A stretch of 64,000 nucleotides of DNA from Cryphonectria parasitica EP155. Lineage: Eukaryota; Ascomycota; Sordariomycetes; Diaporthales; Cryphonectriaceae. Numbering within the stretch: the first letter of the stretch is position 1; each line of letters opens with the position of its first letter. Of the stretch, positions 10,160-22,953 are shown piece by piece. The position numbers and the translations under genes are program-made. The notes under the pieces are model-generated. The model worked only from the letters and a program-made list of their open reading frames with translations, was not told the origin of the DNA and did not search any database. Where the stretch lies: assembly GCF_011745365.1 (NCBI RefSeq), contig NW_024468911.1, positions 1,978,759-2,042,758 on the forward strand, in the 5' to 3' direction.

Positions 10160-13100
10160 CCTCGAATCGAACCATTGGTATTACACACAACATCCACACC
10201 ATAGGCAATGTGGATGAACAATATTTCGTAATGGGATACGGCTTGCGCTGAGGACCAGGGAGGCTCACCTTGCCTCTGAGGTCAAAGGCTTACTGAACAG
10301 GCAACCGTCCAGGACATGGCCTCATTTCACCTGTTTGACGATACATGTTCCGAAATCAGGGCGCAAAAGTTAGCATGAACGATCCGAAGACCACAAAGCT
10401 ATGTCCAAGATGGTGTGCAGACTCCAGTGCACTATCAGCACTTGATAATGCCAGTTTAAGCGAGCTATGAGCTTTCCAAAGGTCATGGGAAATGAGATTT
10501 CGATAGACTGACACAGCCGGTTGCCCATCATGAATGTGTGCCGCAACTTTGCAGCAAAACTATTTGAGCAGAGAATATATGCCAGTCTTTTTAGAAGGGC
10601 TAAAGACAATATTCAATGTATGGGCACATTTTTCCGGCCCGTAAAACACAAGGAAAGTCATAGACGGAGCACGCGAGATGGGTTCAAGATGGACAACTTG
10701 CTGGTGCCTCTAGTTATGAAACGCCACGTTCCACAAAATTGGCACACATGGAAATGGCAGAGGCGAGCAATTGCCTGATTAGAGAAGGCAGAAGTCTGTG
10801 TTCAGGTTCATCTTATGGTCTCAAGATAAGAGCTGAAATTATGCTTAGTGTCGAACCCGAGCTAAAGCGTAGAGCATGAGGTAGGAAGGTGAGATGTATA
10901 CAGCTCAGCATCCGTTCATGAGATGAGTTCCATACGAATTCTAAAAATATTGTACTTCGCATGGCCAAACAACTGGAGACACCCTCATACGTAATCATTT
11001 ATGGGGCCATAGCATTGCCCGCGATGAGTACTTGACTGCGTGCGTTTGGTCCGACCAGGCCGAGGACGTGTAGAGCTTGGTATACGATGATTAGCCTCGA
11101 CCTTCGCATGAATTTGATTCGCCGTAAGGCGGTTCTGGCGGCACCACATCTGCCGTGTCAGCAAGCCACACTAGTTAAAAGGTGCCTAAATGTGATACGA
11201 GTCTTGTGTATTCTGCACGGGTGCTTGACACGAAGTCGTTACGAACCCTGTTAGGGAAAAGGTTGCGCTCGGAAGCCGCCGAAGCTATGACCTTGTCTTC
11301 TGGCGTCGGGTATCTTTAAAGTATCCCTCGCCTGATCACAAGAGCAGAGAGACCAGAGTGTGACCACATATGCTCAAGTCGAAAATATGCTTATTGTACC
11401 CAGTCTTACATCCCGACATCTGCTGCCAACAAATGTACAACGCATGTACATAGACATAGAACAATCAATAGATAAGTACTTCGACGTACTTGTAGTGAGC
11501 GACCATCGTCTCGTATCAGCTAGGATTGTACTGAACGACGAGTTTGTATTGGTGAAGAGTATTGATCACGAGCACTATCAGCTTTGGTCAACGCCCTGCT
11601 CGCCATCCATGTCCTTATCCATGTTGCAGTGGATAGCTTCAAGCCACACGGCTTATTGCGTCCATAGGAACTGTCGAATCTCGGTTGACGGCATCTTTCG
11701 ACCCGGGTCTCTGGTTCTGTTAAGTCTGTGCTGCCTTGGCAGGTACGACACGTCCCAACACTCAAGTTAGCTATATAGTAGGCTTCAGGGTGTATTCCCA
11801 ATATGACACTAGTTAGAAACTATATCCATTATCTCGGATATACTCTAGCAACTATCTGTCTGTTCAACGGACCACACACTTCAACATATTAATAATAGTT
11901 GAGATTATCTCAAAAAGGATAAGAGGTCTGTCAAGAAAACCACAGTCCGTTGTCATGCCGTCATTGACATGACAGAGGAAGAAGAAAAGCTGTTGGAAAC
12001 CTGGGCATTCGTTTCCCAACCGGTAAACGCTGTCCGTACAACGCTTGTAGAAAAGTACGTGTAAGACCCAACAATGGACCTCGAGCCCTGTCCGTCAATT
12101 AGTGCCGAAACAAAGGACGAGCGGGTCATCTTAGTATTTTCGGGTGGCTCATCATGTCAGCCCTTGCAGCTCAGCACACCGGCATCGCATCTGTAGGGCG
12201 TAGTGCGAGAATCAATCGGATGAGCATGTGGAGAATTCATCAGACGATAATGCTTGAGCTGTGAGAACAGCACAATCCAATAGTCTTCTGAGGCTTTGGA
12301 CACAGAGGCTCTTTTCTAGAAGCTCCAATTCGCCATAGGAGCGTCTACTATTGTAATGTCTAATTTCCCCAACTTGAGCGTGTGGTGGGATGCAGCCGGT
12401 ATAGTTTCATGACTATTCCTGGGCGACCTTTTATGTACATGGCCAGGGCTGTTATCAATGGATAGCAAGCAGTTGAGGCCAACTTGAGACTTTTTTACTG
12501 AATTTGCACTTTAAGGTTCTCCAGCGGCAGTCGGCAACAAACGAGATATCCGACCTGCATCCCCTAATCGGCTGCATTCCGCTCATGCAGGTAATACAGC
12601 GTAACACTTCGCCAAAGTGATCCTACGGGGATTTTCTGCAGATTGTTTGAGGCATGCTCCAGGCTGTATGTACATCGTGCTTGGAGCCGAATCAATGTGG
12701 ATTGATGTATCATTGCTCTACAGACCCATGCCCAAGTCTGACATACAGTCCCTATTCCGCAGGGAGAACGATGTGTCGGTGTTGCATCCATATTCCAGCG
12801 GGAGCTCGGGCAGCCACGTACGTCATGGCGGCCTCTGATGGTATCAACTTTGAGTGACCGCTTTATGCACATATTTCTGAATACCGATATGATGAGGAAC
12901 TTGAGGGGTAGGCACGCTACTTTGCAAGCTGTCTCCATTTAAGTCTATCGTCAGATACGATAGCCTTATATGAGACGCTATACGGATGCCTGAACGAGAA
13001 TTCTCATGGTGCCTACACCACTTCCGTAGGGTCCATGCAAACGATCAAGTACAGACCCTCTGTGCCTGCACCACTGGTTGTAGTTCTCGAATTTAAGACT

Positions 13101-15003
13101 GAGTCAGATGCTAGGCTGAGATAACAAGAGTCACGAGCGTCCGAAAGATGGTGCGTTGGAGCCCGATGGATTGGTACTAGACAGTACTGTCCACTTTACC
13201 AAGCCAATGAATTGAGAATAGTCATGGTCAACCTCCAGCGCATGAATATTATAAGCCGCCGTTGCCCTGATGATCATCCCACCTTGTAAGCCCTAGCAAA
13301 ACAATCAGGCGCGTGCTCACAGCGCCTAGCATGATAAGCCACAAATGCTTGTGCAAGCCAGGATTTTAAGTCACAGCCACTTGAGCCCAATGTTTGTCGC
13401 CCTGCAGGAGTGGCCACGATCCGGACTGATACTTCGCTGTTCCGTGCCGACGTCAATATCGGAGCTAATGTCAAAGTAGGAATGCCGTACCAAAATTCCA
13501 AACGTGGCCTACTGCATCAGCACGACTTGGCTATCTATCCTTTAACGAGGCAATTCAGCGATAGGTTCTTGACCAATTCCTATTTTCTCAGCTTCGAAGC
13601 TTGGTGCTCACCGTTCGTCTACCTAACAAAGGAGCTTCAGGTTGACAGGCGAAGCCAAGCTCTCATCAATACATCGCGTTTCGAGTCGGCCGCTTCTCAC
13701 TTCGTAGGATGAGGCACTGGGTATTCAGCTCGCTTCATGTTGTCATCCAATGGACCCCATCTCGACGTGGCCACCTCTTTGTCGAAGAGGATCACTGGAG
13801 ACTGCGTCTCATGTGGACAATTCAGGTTATTGCGAGGACCATGGACTGGTCGCATAATACGTCGGTCAGACAAAGGTGGCCTGGGCAGCCTGGGCGGCAC
13901 ATCGCTACGCATGACAGCCCGCCAACAAGATGCTGACCAAAACTACTAGTGCGCAGTTCTGCCCTCGAAGTAACGTCGTATCTTGGCGGCTGTTTTGCAT
14001 GTGAAGGTACTGGATCAGCAAATTGGGCCAATTATTTTGTCCAGCCGTCGTTCGCATTCACGCCGGTCATCATCCCACAAAACCCCGCCCCCACCAGAAC
14101 AGTGTTTTGTTCATTACCTCAGAGTGACTGCAAATTCTCTTTTTGCCATTGACATGATGGTTTCGCGGAGACAAAATTATCAGTACCCACACACGGATGA
14201 CACGAAGTCTCACTGCATCTGAAAGTCCAAGCAGAGATACTTTTACGGAACGTCGGGCCGAATTTTTTCACCATCGAAGCTTCCAATGTGGAGCCACCTT
14301 TCTGTGAGCAGTACCATAGTACCTTGTGGCGTGCCATAGTACTTGTGTAGTTTACGTACCTTGCTCAATGGAGCCAGCCGAGATTGGTCGTACCCAGAAA
14401 TTCAAGTGGAAGGAAACGGTATTGTCAGTAGCCACAGGATTGATACCCAGAGACCCAGTTTCTCGGTTGAGAGGGGGTCCGTCTCACAATATGATTGGCA
14501 GACGTGGTCATTTCGCAAGTGATAACTCATCTGCAAATGGCCGTTTATGACAAAGCATGTCTCAGCCTTCGGCATCCCATCATTCTGGAAGCCTGCACTT
14601 CCGCTTTGGCTTATTTTGCTACAGCTGCGGCTTCAGCCTCGGATTCTAGTTCGGAAAGCCCCGTGAGCATCCTACGAAGGCTTCATAGAGGTTTGCTTTT
14701 AATTAACGAAGCCACCCCCGCCCCCCGGTTTTGACTCTCTCAAATGTTTAGCTCACAAGTGGAGGAACGAAGAAAAATAAAAGAACAAGAAGACGAAGAA
14801 AACCTCAATAACTTTTTTTCTCTAACATTGACGTTAATAAATGTCTATACTGTATATGTGCACAATTTGGAAAGCTGCAAATGAAATGCCCAGCCAATAG
14901 TTCTCCAATAGATATGCCCAGGAATAACAGCCTTCGTTTCTAGCCATTGAGTACTATTTGCGCGTGAATGGTCCCCCGTCCAGGCCCTCTCATTAGACTG
15001 AGA
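10160..15003. other. large gene-free region (about 4.8 kb)
   Basis: I find no supportable gene. Short frames occur on both strands (for example 11360-11770 plus, 12564-12938 minus), but they often start at non-ATG codons, carry no motifs and cannot be extended by splicing. No inverted or direct terminal repeats were recognised, so a decayed transposon is not shown. The right end, near 14750-15000, is A-rich and probably includes the 3' UTR of the MFS transporter. Confidence 0.5.
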
Positions 15004-16553
15004 TCAAACCTTGACAAACAACTTCGACTTGGTCATCATGCGGGCTGCAAAAAAGCAGGCAGAACCCACGACCAAGGATGCACCGCCAAAATAGCCCGGC
15101 CCGTTGTAGCTTCCAGGCAGCGTAGGGTCCTGCACCGTGTTCAAGATCGCCCCAGCAATCGGAGGGCCCGTCAGCCCACCACACGCCCAGATGGTCATTG
15201 TGAATCCCATCATGGATCCCAGGTACTTGGGATCGGGAGTGATCTGGGCGATGATGGCCGCCTGCAGTGAAACGATGCTTCCGATGAAGAGGCCCTCAAA
15301 AATGGTCACGACAATGACCCCGGCAGCCGAGTTTGTGCCGGCCCACACGAAGAGAGTGACTGCGCAGAGCAGACCATTCAAAATAACCACGTTGAAGCAG
15401 CCCAGTTTGTCTGCCAAGGTGCCCGCGAAAACCCTGCCGAAGATGGACACGGCGTTGAAGATTGCCACCGTGTATGGCGCAAGACCTGCGCTCAGCCCAG
15501 CCGTCGTCGCGAAGCTCGGAAGGTAGAAAAGTGGCACATACATGCCCCAGTTGAGCAGCCAGCCGCCAGCCGCCACGAGGATGTAGATAGGCCTTCTCAT
15601 GAGGCTGAAATCCATGGGCTGTTTAGTCGGCGGAAGCCGCGTCTTCATCGTTAGGTTGGCGTAGATAAGGAGAACCAGTATGATGAGCGCACACACGCGG
15701 ACAGACCCTAAATCACTTTCAGTCAGTACCATCTCTAGCAAGACAACAGAGCAATTATGATAGGGCAATGATGAAAGTTAGTTCATACATCCGAAGCTGA
15801 GTCCCACGTTGTTGAGCAATCTGTTCAACGCGACTGGAAAGATGACTCCGCCCAGGGCTGCACCGGCCATCACAACACCCATGGCCAGACCTTGACGCGC
15901 GTTAAAGTAGTGACCAACAATAGCGAGCGAGGTACTAAACATTAGGCCAAGACATATGCCTCCGAGAACTGCCTGGGCGAGGAAGAACTGATAGTATTGG
16001 TGGCAGAAGCTGGTCAACACCAAGGAGACCACGTAGATCAAAGATGCCGGGATCATCACCTTGAGCGAATATTAGTTTCGTCCTCAAGAATCATCAGGTA
16101 ATTTACTGGTGGGTGGATATTGCGGTCACATACAATATTTCCGTGCCGATCGAGAATTGGTCCTCCTACCAGACCTCCTGCAAAGTTGAGAAAGATCTGA
16201 ACCGAGCCGATCCAGCTGATGTCGGACTGGGTATAAGCTTTGAGCTGATTCTCACTGTACCATTGTTGATAGATTCTAGAATGGACTGTTAGGTCGTTTG
16301 AAACTCCTTCCTTCCTCATTAGACCGCATTGGAAGGACTCGACTTACCCGAAACCAGTGAGATACCCAAATGTGCAGAACATGACGGCGGCGGCGCCTGA
16401 TACCACCAGCCAGGCCCTCAAACCGCCTTCTGGATATCCCAAAGTGGCACCCTGACCATCACCACTTTTTGGTGATGAGGGCTCTTCATTATTTACCCGC
16501 GAGCCAGCATCATCACTATTCAAGTGGTAGTCCTTCTCGTTAGCCGTCTCCAT
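15004..16553 (-). CDS. MFS transporter, monocarboxylate-transporter-like (MCT) family
   Basis: Twelve-helix plasma-membrane transporter. Four exons (16553-16348, 16275-16134, 16059-15789, 15707-15004) give 440 aa. All introns are GT-AG, 72-81 nt, and keep the frame, restoring GYLTGFGIYQQWYSENQL after helix 1 and SFGWSVRVC before helix 7. The hydrophilic N-terminus of about 45 residues, the LGYPEGGLRAWLVV entry into helix 1 and the LDRHG loop after helix 2 are typical of fungal monocarboxylate-permease-like proteins. Upstream codons of the same frame begin with GTG, so I took METANEKD as the start. The substrate is unknown. The gene is divergent from a Zn2Cys6 factor, which makes that factor a candidate regulator. 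Confidence 0.92.
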
Positions 16554-16942
16554 GATCTGCGATGTGCGCGGGTCCACAGTAGTTCAACAAGTGAGTAATT
16601 ATGAGAGAAGAGCTTGGGAATTTTGGGATTAAAATGGAAAGCAAGATTGCTCGTGTTGGAGAGATCGATAGAAAGTGATTCAATCCTGTCGCTGGGCAGT
16701 TTGGTCAAATGTAGGTTGCGAAATTTATGAAAATAACGTCGCCTTCGAGGTGGTGATATAAGTCGGTAGTGGAGCCGGACTTTTTCCCAATGGGGTTCTA
16801 TCAAATCCCGTTGGAACGGGGCTTTGAGACAGACCCACATGGGTCACAGCCAAAACAAAAACTTTAATCGAGTTCCCGTTGATCCATTTTCTCCATTCTA
16901 GACGGACATCTTTCGGTGATAGTCCTAATCCATTCATATCCG
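16554..16942. promoter_or_regulatory. divergent promoter shared by MFS transporter and Zn2Cys6 factor
   Basis: The 389 bp between the two start codons contains CGG-N8-CCG at 16764-16777, a CCAAT box at 16787-16791, the inverted repeat CCCGTTGGAACGGG at 16807-16820 (a CCG-N6-CGG arrangement) and the inverted repeat GACCCACATGGGTC at 16832-16845. Zn2Cys6 dimers classically bind paired CGG/CCG triplets, so autoregulation and control of the transporter by the neighbouring factor is a reasonable inference. Confidence 0.45.
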
Positions 16943-19189
16943 ATGGAGGCACAACAGCGGACCAAGACCAACCAGCGCCCCAGACGGCTTCGAGCACATC
17001 TGTCCTGTTCGGAATGCCGTCGTCGTAAGATCCGATGCAGCAAGGAAAAACCATGCCTGCAATGTGTCGAGGGCGGTCGTCTCGCTGCATGTCAGTATGA
17101 CGATGCCCAATCTTCTAGGAGGGTGAAGATCCCAGGCCAGCTTGTTTTTGAGGTTCTCCCGGGACATGGGCAGCCGCCACAATCGGCAACAGCCGGAACA
17201 GCTCGACCGGCGAATAGCGGTGACCGGACTCGAGATCGTGAAGGGGTCGAACCCGAAGATGTCATTCCGCCTTTGCGGCAGTTCTGGCATGGGAGCAGGG
17301 CGGGAGACAAGTACACCTCGCCCTTCGATGGCCGGACCCTAACGGTGCCCAAGGAGGTCATCTTTGGCGCGGATCATGCTACTGTGTTCTGGGGGAGGAC
17401 CCACGAGACCAACTTTGTGCCTCGCATCACAGATATGACTACCATGCTGCTCAGGTCAGGCGAAGACAACGACATCACGACGTTGTTAGAAGTAGAGCAA
17501 CGCACACGGCCGAATGAGCAGCCGGCCCCCGGGATGGATCCAGAGCTGCTGGCACTGGTACCGTCACGCCCGACAGCATACCGTCTGTGGCAGATCTACA
17601 AAGAACATTTCAATTCGTATTATCAGGTGCTTCAACTGCCGACTTTTGAACAGGAGTACCTCCACTTCTGGGCGACCCAGACAGGCCCGCGGCACTTCCT
17701 CCCTCAGCTTCTCAGCATATGCGCGATAGCATCGTGTTTCACCGACCAGGACCGCCTTCAGAGAGAAGCACAGGTGCGCACATGGATCGAGGCTGTCAGG
17801 CTATGGCTGTTCAAGGCGGACCCCAGGGCCCAAATGACGCTTGGGTTCCTGCAGGCTCACCTGCTGATGCTGATCGCTGGTGACGTGCACTGGATGAAAA
17901 TTGACCGGAGCTGGATCTCGTCTGGAACCCTTGTGCGCAACGCCATCTCGGCCGGTCTACACCGTGAGCCCAGGGACTTCTTTCGTGTCTCGCCCTTTTA
18001 TGCTGAGCTTCGTCGTAAGCTGTGGTACGCAATCATGGAGTACGACCTCATGACTTGCTTTGCAAAAGGTCGAATTCCTTCTGTCAGGGACGATGAGTAT
18101 GACTGCGGGCCTCCAGAAGTCGCCTGGGAAGAATTTACTCCAGGCCTCGAGTCAGGTATCAACACCCGTATGACAGTGAAACCTGAACAAGAGACATATC
18201 TTCTCCTGGCCAAGTTCCTGCCGCTGCGGACTCGTGTCTGCTATGCTGTCAACAAGATTCAGCTTGAGATTGGATACGACGAGGTCCTCAGGCTCGACGC
18301 TGAGCTGAGACTCTTTGTCCGCCGAATGTCCTCTGCAGATCCCAAGAAGCCAAGCAAGTTCAGCCAAACGCTATCTTCGATTCTGAGCCAGCGCGCCATC
18401 ATCGCCCTGCATGCTCCATTTGTGATTAGAGCCCTCCAGGATCCAAAATGGGCCTACTCGCGGACCCGCTGTCTCGAGACGGCAGCATCCATCCTTTCCT
18501 CGGCCCTGTCCCTCCTCGATAATGTTTCCTTGGGCGGAGACTGCGGCCCTTTCGCCACCATCAACAACATATGCAGGTGTGAGGTCTCCAACAGCGTGTT
18601 TCTCATCTGTCACGAGCTCCTTGCGCGAGCTGTTGAGCAGCGCGGGCTGGGAAAGTATCCGTCTCCGTCATCTCTTGGCCTGTGGGATCTGCAGGAGGGT
18701 CAGAAACTGGCCGACCTGGTGAAAAGGACGTCAGAGGCGCTCGAACGGGTGTCAAAGCCTGACCTTGTGAGCCAGCGGACTTGTGGGTGGGTGCGCCTGT
18801 CGGCTGACTTGTGTCGGGCGGCGGTGATTCCTACTGGTGAAGGAGTTCTGCGAGCGATGAAGGAAGCTATTGGGCAGGGTATTCGGGCTTGGAAGTCGAG
18901 TGGCCTGGCGCATCATTTTGAAGGGAGCTCCTATACAAATTCTGCCCCGGTAAGTGCAGTACCTCGTGAGGTGCACTCGCAGTAGAGGCTATACTGAGCA
19001 TTCCTGCTAACTTCTTGGTCCAGCAGATAGCGTCCCATATCAACAGCGAAGCACCTGAGGATGCCGGCGCCCTGGATGAAGATGTAAGTGTGACCGCTAG
19101 AGCCATGTAGTTCTCACATGAGCTAATTAGCTCTGCTATAGTACTTTCACCTCTTTTTCGACATGAATGATCTAGGGGCTTTCGATTGA
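16943..19189 (+). CDS. Zn2Cys6 fungal-specific transcription factor
   Basis: Nuclear DNA-binding regulator. Three exons (16943-18949, 19024-19083, 19142-19189) give 704 aa. The binuclear zinc cluster is at residues 22-50 with spacing C-x2-C-x6-C-x5-C-x2-C-x8-C. The middle part (about 210-560) matches the fungal transcription factor middle homology domain, with YRLWQIYKEHFNSYYQVL near its start and RRKLWYAIMEYDL inside it. The first exon could read on to 18985, but a perfect GTAAGT donor there and two further exons give a natural end, YFHLFFDMNDLGAFD, an aromatic/acidic tail typical of activation regions. The frame upstream of 16943 has only a non-ATG start. It is head-to-head with the MFS gene. 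Target genes are not known. Confidence 0.9.
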
Positions 19190-20051
19190 GGGGCACGGAA
19201 GGAGGAGAGAGTATGAACACATCGATAACGCGAGACAGGCTAGCTGCTTCCTGAGGCGGGTGGCCGCTCTGAGCGGTGATTGAAAGATACAAGGTACTTC
19301 CACTGCATCAACGTTCTCAAGCGTTGAGCGTATTGGGCTGGCAGGGAAACAGCATGGTGTATACAGATGGCAGGCGACCTCCTTCGCTTCTGGGACACCT
19401 TCCCAAATGATGACCTTGGGAGCACTTATACTTTTGTATTGCGTGACATCCAAGGAAGTACCATACTGAGAATCTTTGATATCGGATCTGCAGTACTATA
19501 CTGATCTATCTTCAGCATGGATCCCATGTACACTTTATAGAAGAAGGAGCTGTATAATCATAATTTGGCATCTTATGTCCTTTTGTGCGATTACAATAAT
19601 ACTTTGTCAAGTCCCCGCCCTCGTCACTCTAAAGAATGGCACTAAAAGTCCTCGCTACTTCGAACCTAAAGTTGCTATGAAAGGTATCGCAACAAAAAGT
19701 GGTCTTCTGAGTTTACCTGGACCTGCATTACATGTAGGTTGCTAAGTGTTTCCTTGCGGGCCAGAGAGCTGTCTAGGATCAAGACACGTCTTCTCGCGCT
19801 AAACTGTGATTCCACTTGCCTGGAAGCTTGAGATCACAACTGAGGAAGGCGCTGGGCTGACAAGTCTCTATCAACATAACGAGACAGGTAGATGTTGCAT
19901 TCTCGTGTGCATCAGCATTGAATCTTGATTTCTTTCTCATGTGAGCATCTGGAAAACCTGCATTCTATTTGGAATCCCACATTAGGATACTATAGCTGCA
20001 GTATTTCATTCATCGACTCTTCTCTTTCCTCTTTCTCAACAGTGGCCAACC
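19190..20051. other. intergenic region
   Basis: Between the regulator and the orphan SDR-fusion gene I see only short frames without motifs, of which 19476-19745 on the plus strand is the longest. Nothing here is supported as coding. Confidence 0.5.
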
Positions 20052-22569
20052 ATGGAGGAGGACCGACTCGGTGTTGCGTGGTTCACCAACTTTCACGCCT
20101 GGCGTCCACCTCAATTCGCCAGGGAGCACGCTTCCTGGAACACAAAGTCTCTAGACTTGAATGATATGGCCCACTTGAAACTGGTCCTCTTCAGGGATCA
20201 GGTCCTCATCGTTATCGGCGGCAAAGTCGGTCTGCCTCGAACCGTCTACCAGAGTGAGGATGACCTCCGAAGGTTCTTTGAAGATACATCCACAATCAGA
20301 TACGACAGAGATATCCAGATGGGCCATGTGGTCGATTATTTCGTCGGCAGAGATGGCGCGGCTGTGTATAATTTCCCTGCAATCGATGCGGCGGAGTCCT
20401 TGACGGAGAGGGAGAACGGACTATGCAAAGTTAGCAGAGGCATCAAGGTATCGCAGGATGAACTTGCCAGCCGGGCCGTCAACCTCATAAAGGACCCGAT
20501 TTTTCAGGTTGCCGATGCTCTTAGTAAGCCTTATTCCCATCAGATCCTCAATGATGTTGCTCAAGATGTGCTGATGCCTCATCTAAACGCTAGTCATCAA
20601 CCAGGACTTCGCTTTTTCCATCTCGGACGACGCTCCATTCGACTCATTTGTTGAGGACTTGTACAATCGAAGACAACAGTCAACAGACGCAGTGTTAGCG
20701 ATATGTGACGCTATTCGTGCCCTTCCAAACCGCAGGAGGAAAGATATGAAAATCATTGTTTTGCAGAATTCATCGACTTGGCCCTCACACTCTGGAGCTG
20801 AAGCAGCACGTGGCAAGGACGGCCATCTCACACCATCAGCCGAGTCACAGACAAAGGAGGCTGCATATTGTAAGGATGTAAGTATTCGATTGCCCTAGAA
20901 GTCATACTTATATCCCATAAGCTGGGCTCTCATCCGGTTCCAGTATATCCCACCAAACAGACGCCCGTTAACAACTACATGTGTGAGCAAATAGCTTCGA
21001 GACTCGGTTGGCATCGAGTTGTCCTTCGTCATGAATGCTGTAGTACCGCATATGAAACCTAGTGTTGATGATAATTGGAGGGTTACATTGAACTGTTTCT
21101 CCAGGCGCGGTTTCAGCAACTGGGAGAAGAGGCAGATTGGTATAGACCTCGCTCGCCGTGTGGCTTTCGGCGAGAATGGGCCAACGCCAGAGCAAAAAGA
21201 AGAACTATACGACAAAGTTTTGGAACAGTTCCTACGATCACGAATGCTTTTCAGACAGTACAGTCTCAGTGAGATACTTCTGTGGAACAGAGAGCAGATG
21301 TTGAGGTCCTTTACTAGCTCTAGGAAAGTCAGCTGCCCACCTCAGATCGAAACCCCAGCCAGAATTATTCTCGAGCCTCCTCCTGAGATCGTGGAGGGCA
21401 CAATAACAGAGCAGGAGATGGGGAATGACGTTGAAAGTGCAATGGAATTGACAGCTAATCCGCCGCCAGCTCTGGCGGGCAAGGTCGCGCTTATATTGGA
21501 TTCTGGACGGGGGGATGGCGTCACCGAAGCAACCTGCCTGGAGCTCGCGCGCCTTGGCGCCAAAGTCGGTGTTACATATGTTCCAAGTGTCCAAGGATGT
21601 GAGATGGCTCTTCGAGTAGTACAGGAGATTCGTAGAAATGGAGGAAAGGCTCAGAAAGTCCCGGGGATTCCCTTTCGCTCTAAAAACTACTCTTACCCGG
21701 ACGGCGGTGACGATACAAATTACATTCACGAGCTGCTGGGCCTTTTGGTTGATTCTCTGCAGGTCTCTCAGATAGATATAATCGGTGAGTGATCTCAGAT
21801 ACCTCGTCGGACAGTCATGAGCTGACCATTTGTGTTAAATGCAGTCAACAACACAGGCTGGCGCTACGACTTGGCTGGAGACACCCCAGAGCACCACGAT
21901 GAGATGTTGCATCTCATGAGCAGAGATGGAACTCGCAATCTCCTAGCCCTCACGTACACTGTGGAGCACTGCGTTGAGTATAAGCTCCTTGGCGAGGGGG
22001 CACGCATCATCAACATCGCCGGCATGATAGTCAACCCGGCCACGCATATGAACGGCGCTCCACACGGGACATATCTCTTCAGCTTCATGGATCGGTGGTC
22101 ATATCAGGTAAGATCTGGCCTCTTTCAGCTGTTCAGAGAACTTTCAGTGCTGATGCACGGTCCCCAGCTTCTGAACGCCTCCCCACACATGGACGAGGAC
22201 GATCCATTCGTTCAATTCAGCACCATTATTCCTGGTTTCGTCATGGACGATGCAATCCGGCCCACCAATGAGAAGGCCCGGGAAGACTGGTGGGCAAACC
22301 TAGGCACTATGCACGTGCTGTGGAAAGATCCAGAAACCGTCCAAGAAACAGCCAAAATCATTGGTCTGCTTGCGCTACCAGAGTTTGCCGAGGAGAACAT
22401 CGCGATCGCGCCGGATCACGAGTTCGTTCCGCCCAGACCTGTTGGTCCCAGCCTGGGTGAGTCGGGAGAAGGTGCCAATGACAGGCATGGTGGCGGGCAC
22501 GGTCCAAATAGCTGGGTCATGGGCGGTGCAACTTCTGCTAGCAAGACTGTCAGGTTTGCTAATTCATGA
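20052..22569 (+). CDS. Orphan protein with degenerate C-terminal SDR/Rossmann-like domain
   Basis: Not recognised as a named family. My model has exons 20052-20523, 20594-20877, 20961-20980, about 21105-21784 and 21845-22569, about 726 aa. Junctions 1 and 4 are clear: they restore VADALIINQDFAFS and DIIVNNTGW. The region 20940-21105 is uncertain. Frames change there and the only phase-compatible donor is a weak GTGTGA at 20981; acceptor 21081 would add eight residues. A sequencing or real frameshift is possible. The N-terminal 370 residues match nothing I know. From about residue 382 an SDR-like fold starts (LAGKVALILDSG), followed by ELARLGAKVGVTY, an N-N-T-G motif and ARIINIAG. The glycine motif reads DSGRGDG and no YxxxK is found, so enzyme activity is doubtful. 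ATG 20052 sits in an ACCATGG context. Confidence 0.65.
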
Positions 22570-22953
22570 AGTGTGTCGATGATGAGGAAATTTGTGGTGG
22601 TCTGGGACACTGGATTGCTTAGTGAATGGACTGGACTATCTTCTACTACCCTTGAGAATGTTCCTCGCGCTGATCCTTTCTTCAGGATGGTTCGGAGTCT
22701 TCTATAATCACAGGGTCTCCGTGGTCGGATGACTTTGAGAATCGAACGGCTTGTCCTCTTCAGCTCTAATTTTACACGATCACAGTGTTTCAGAAAGGGG
22801 CGACAGACTCAGCCTGAAATCATTGCTATTCTCGTTTTCGATGACCTTATTTTACAAGGTCCTGCAAAGATTCATCATCTCAGTGAGAGGAAAAGACTTA
22901 TTGAGTGCTTGCTCCACAACAAACTAGGCCCCATCACATCTTTCAGACTCGAT
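22570..22953. other. convergent intergenic gap
   Basis: The 384 bp between two convergent genes carries no frame of interest; it should contain both 3' UTRs. Confidence 0.5.

Noticed and set aside
11360..11770. 136-codon plus frame in the large gap
   Set aside because: Starts at GTG, not ATG, and shows no similarity to any family I know.
18950..18985. first-exon read-through end of the zinc-cluster factor at 18985
   Set aside because: A consensus GTAAGT donor at 18950 and two downstream exons give a better, longer C-terminus.
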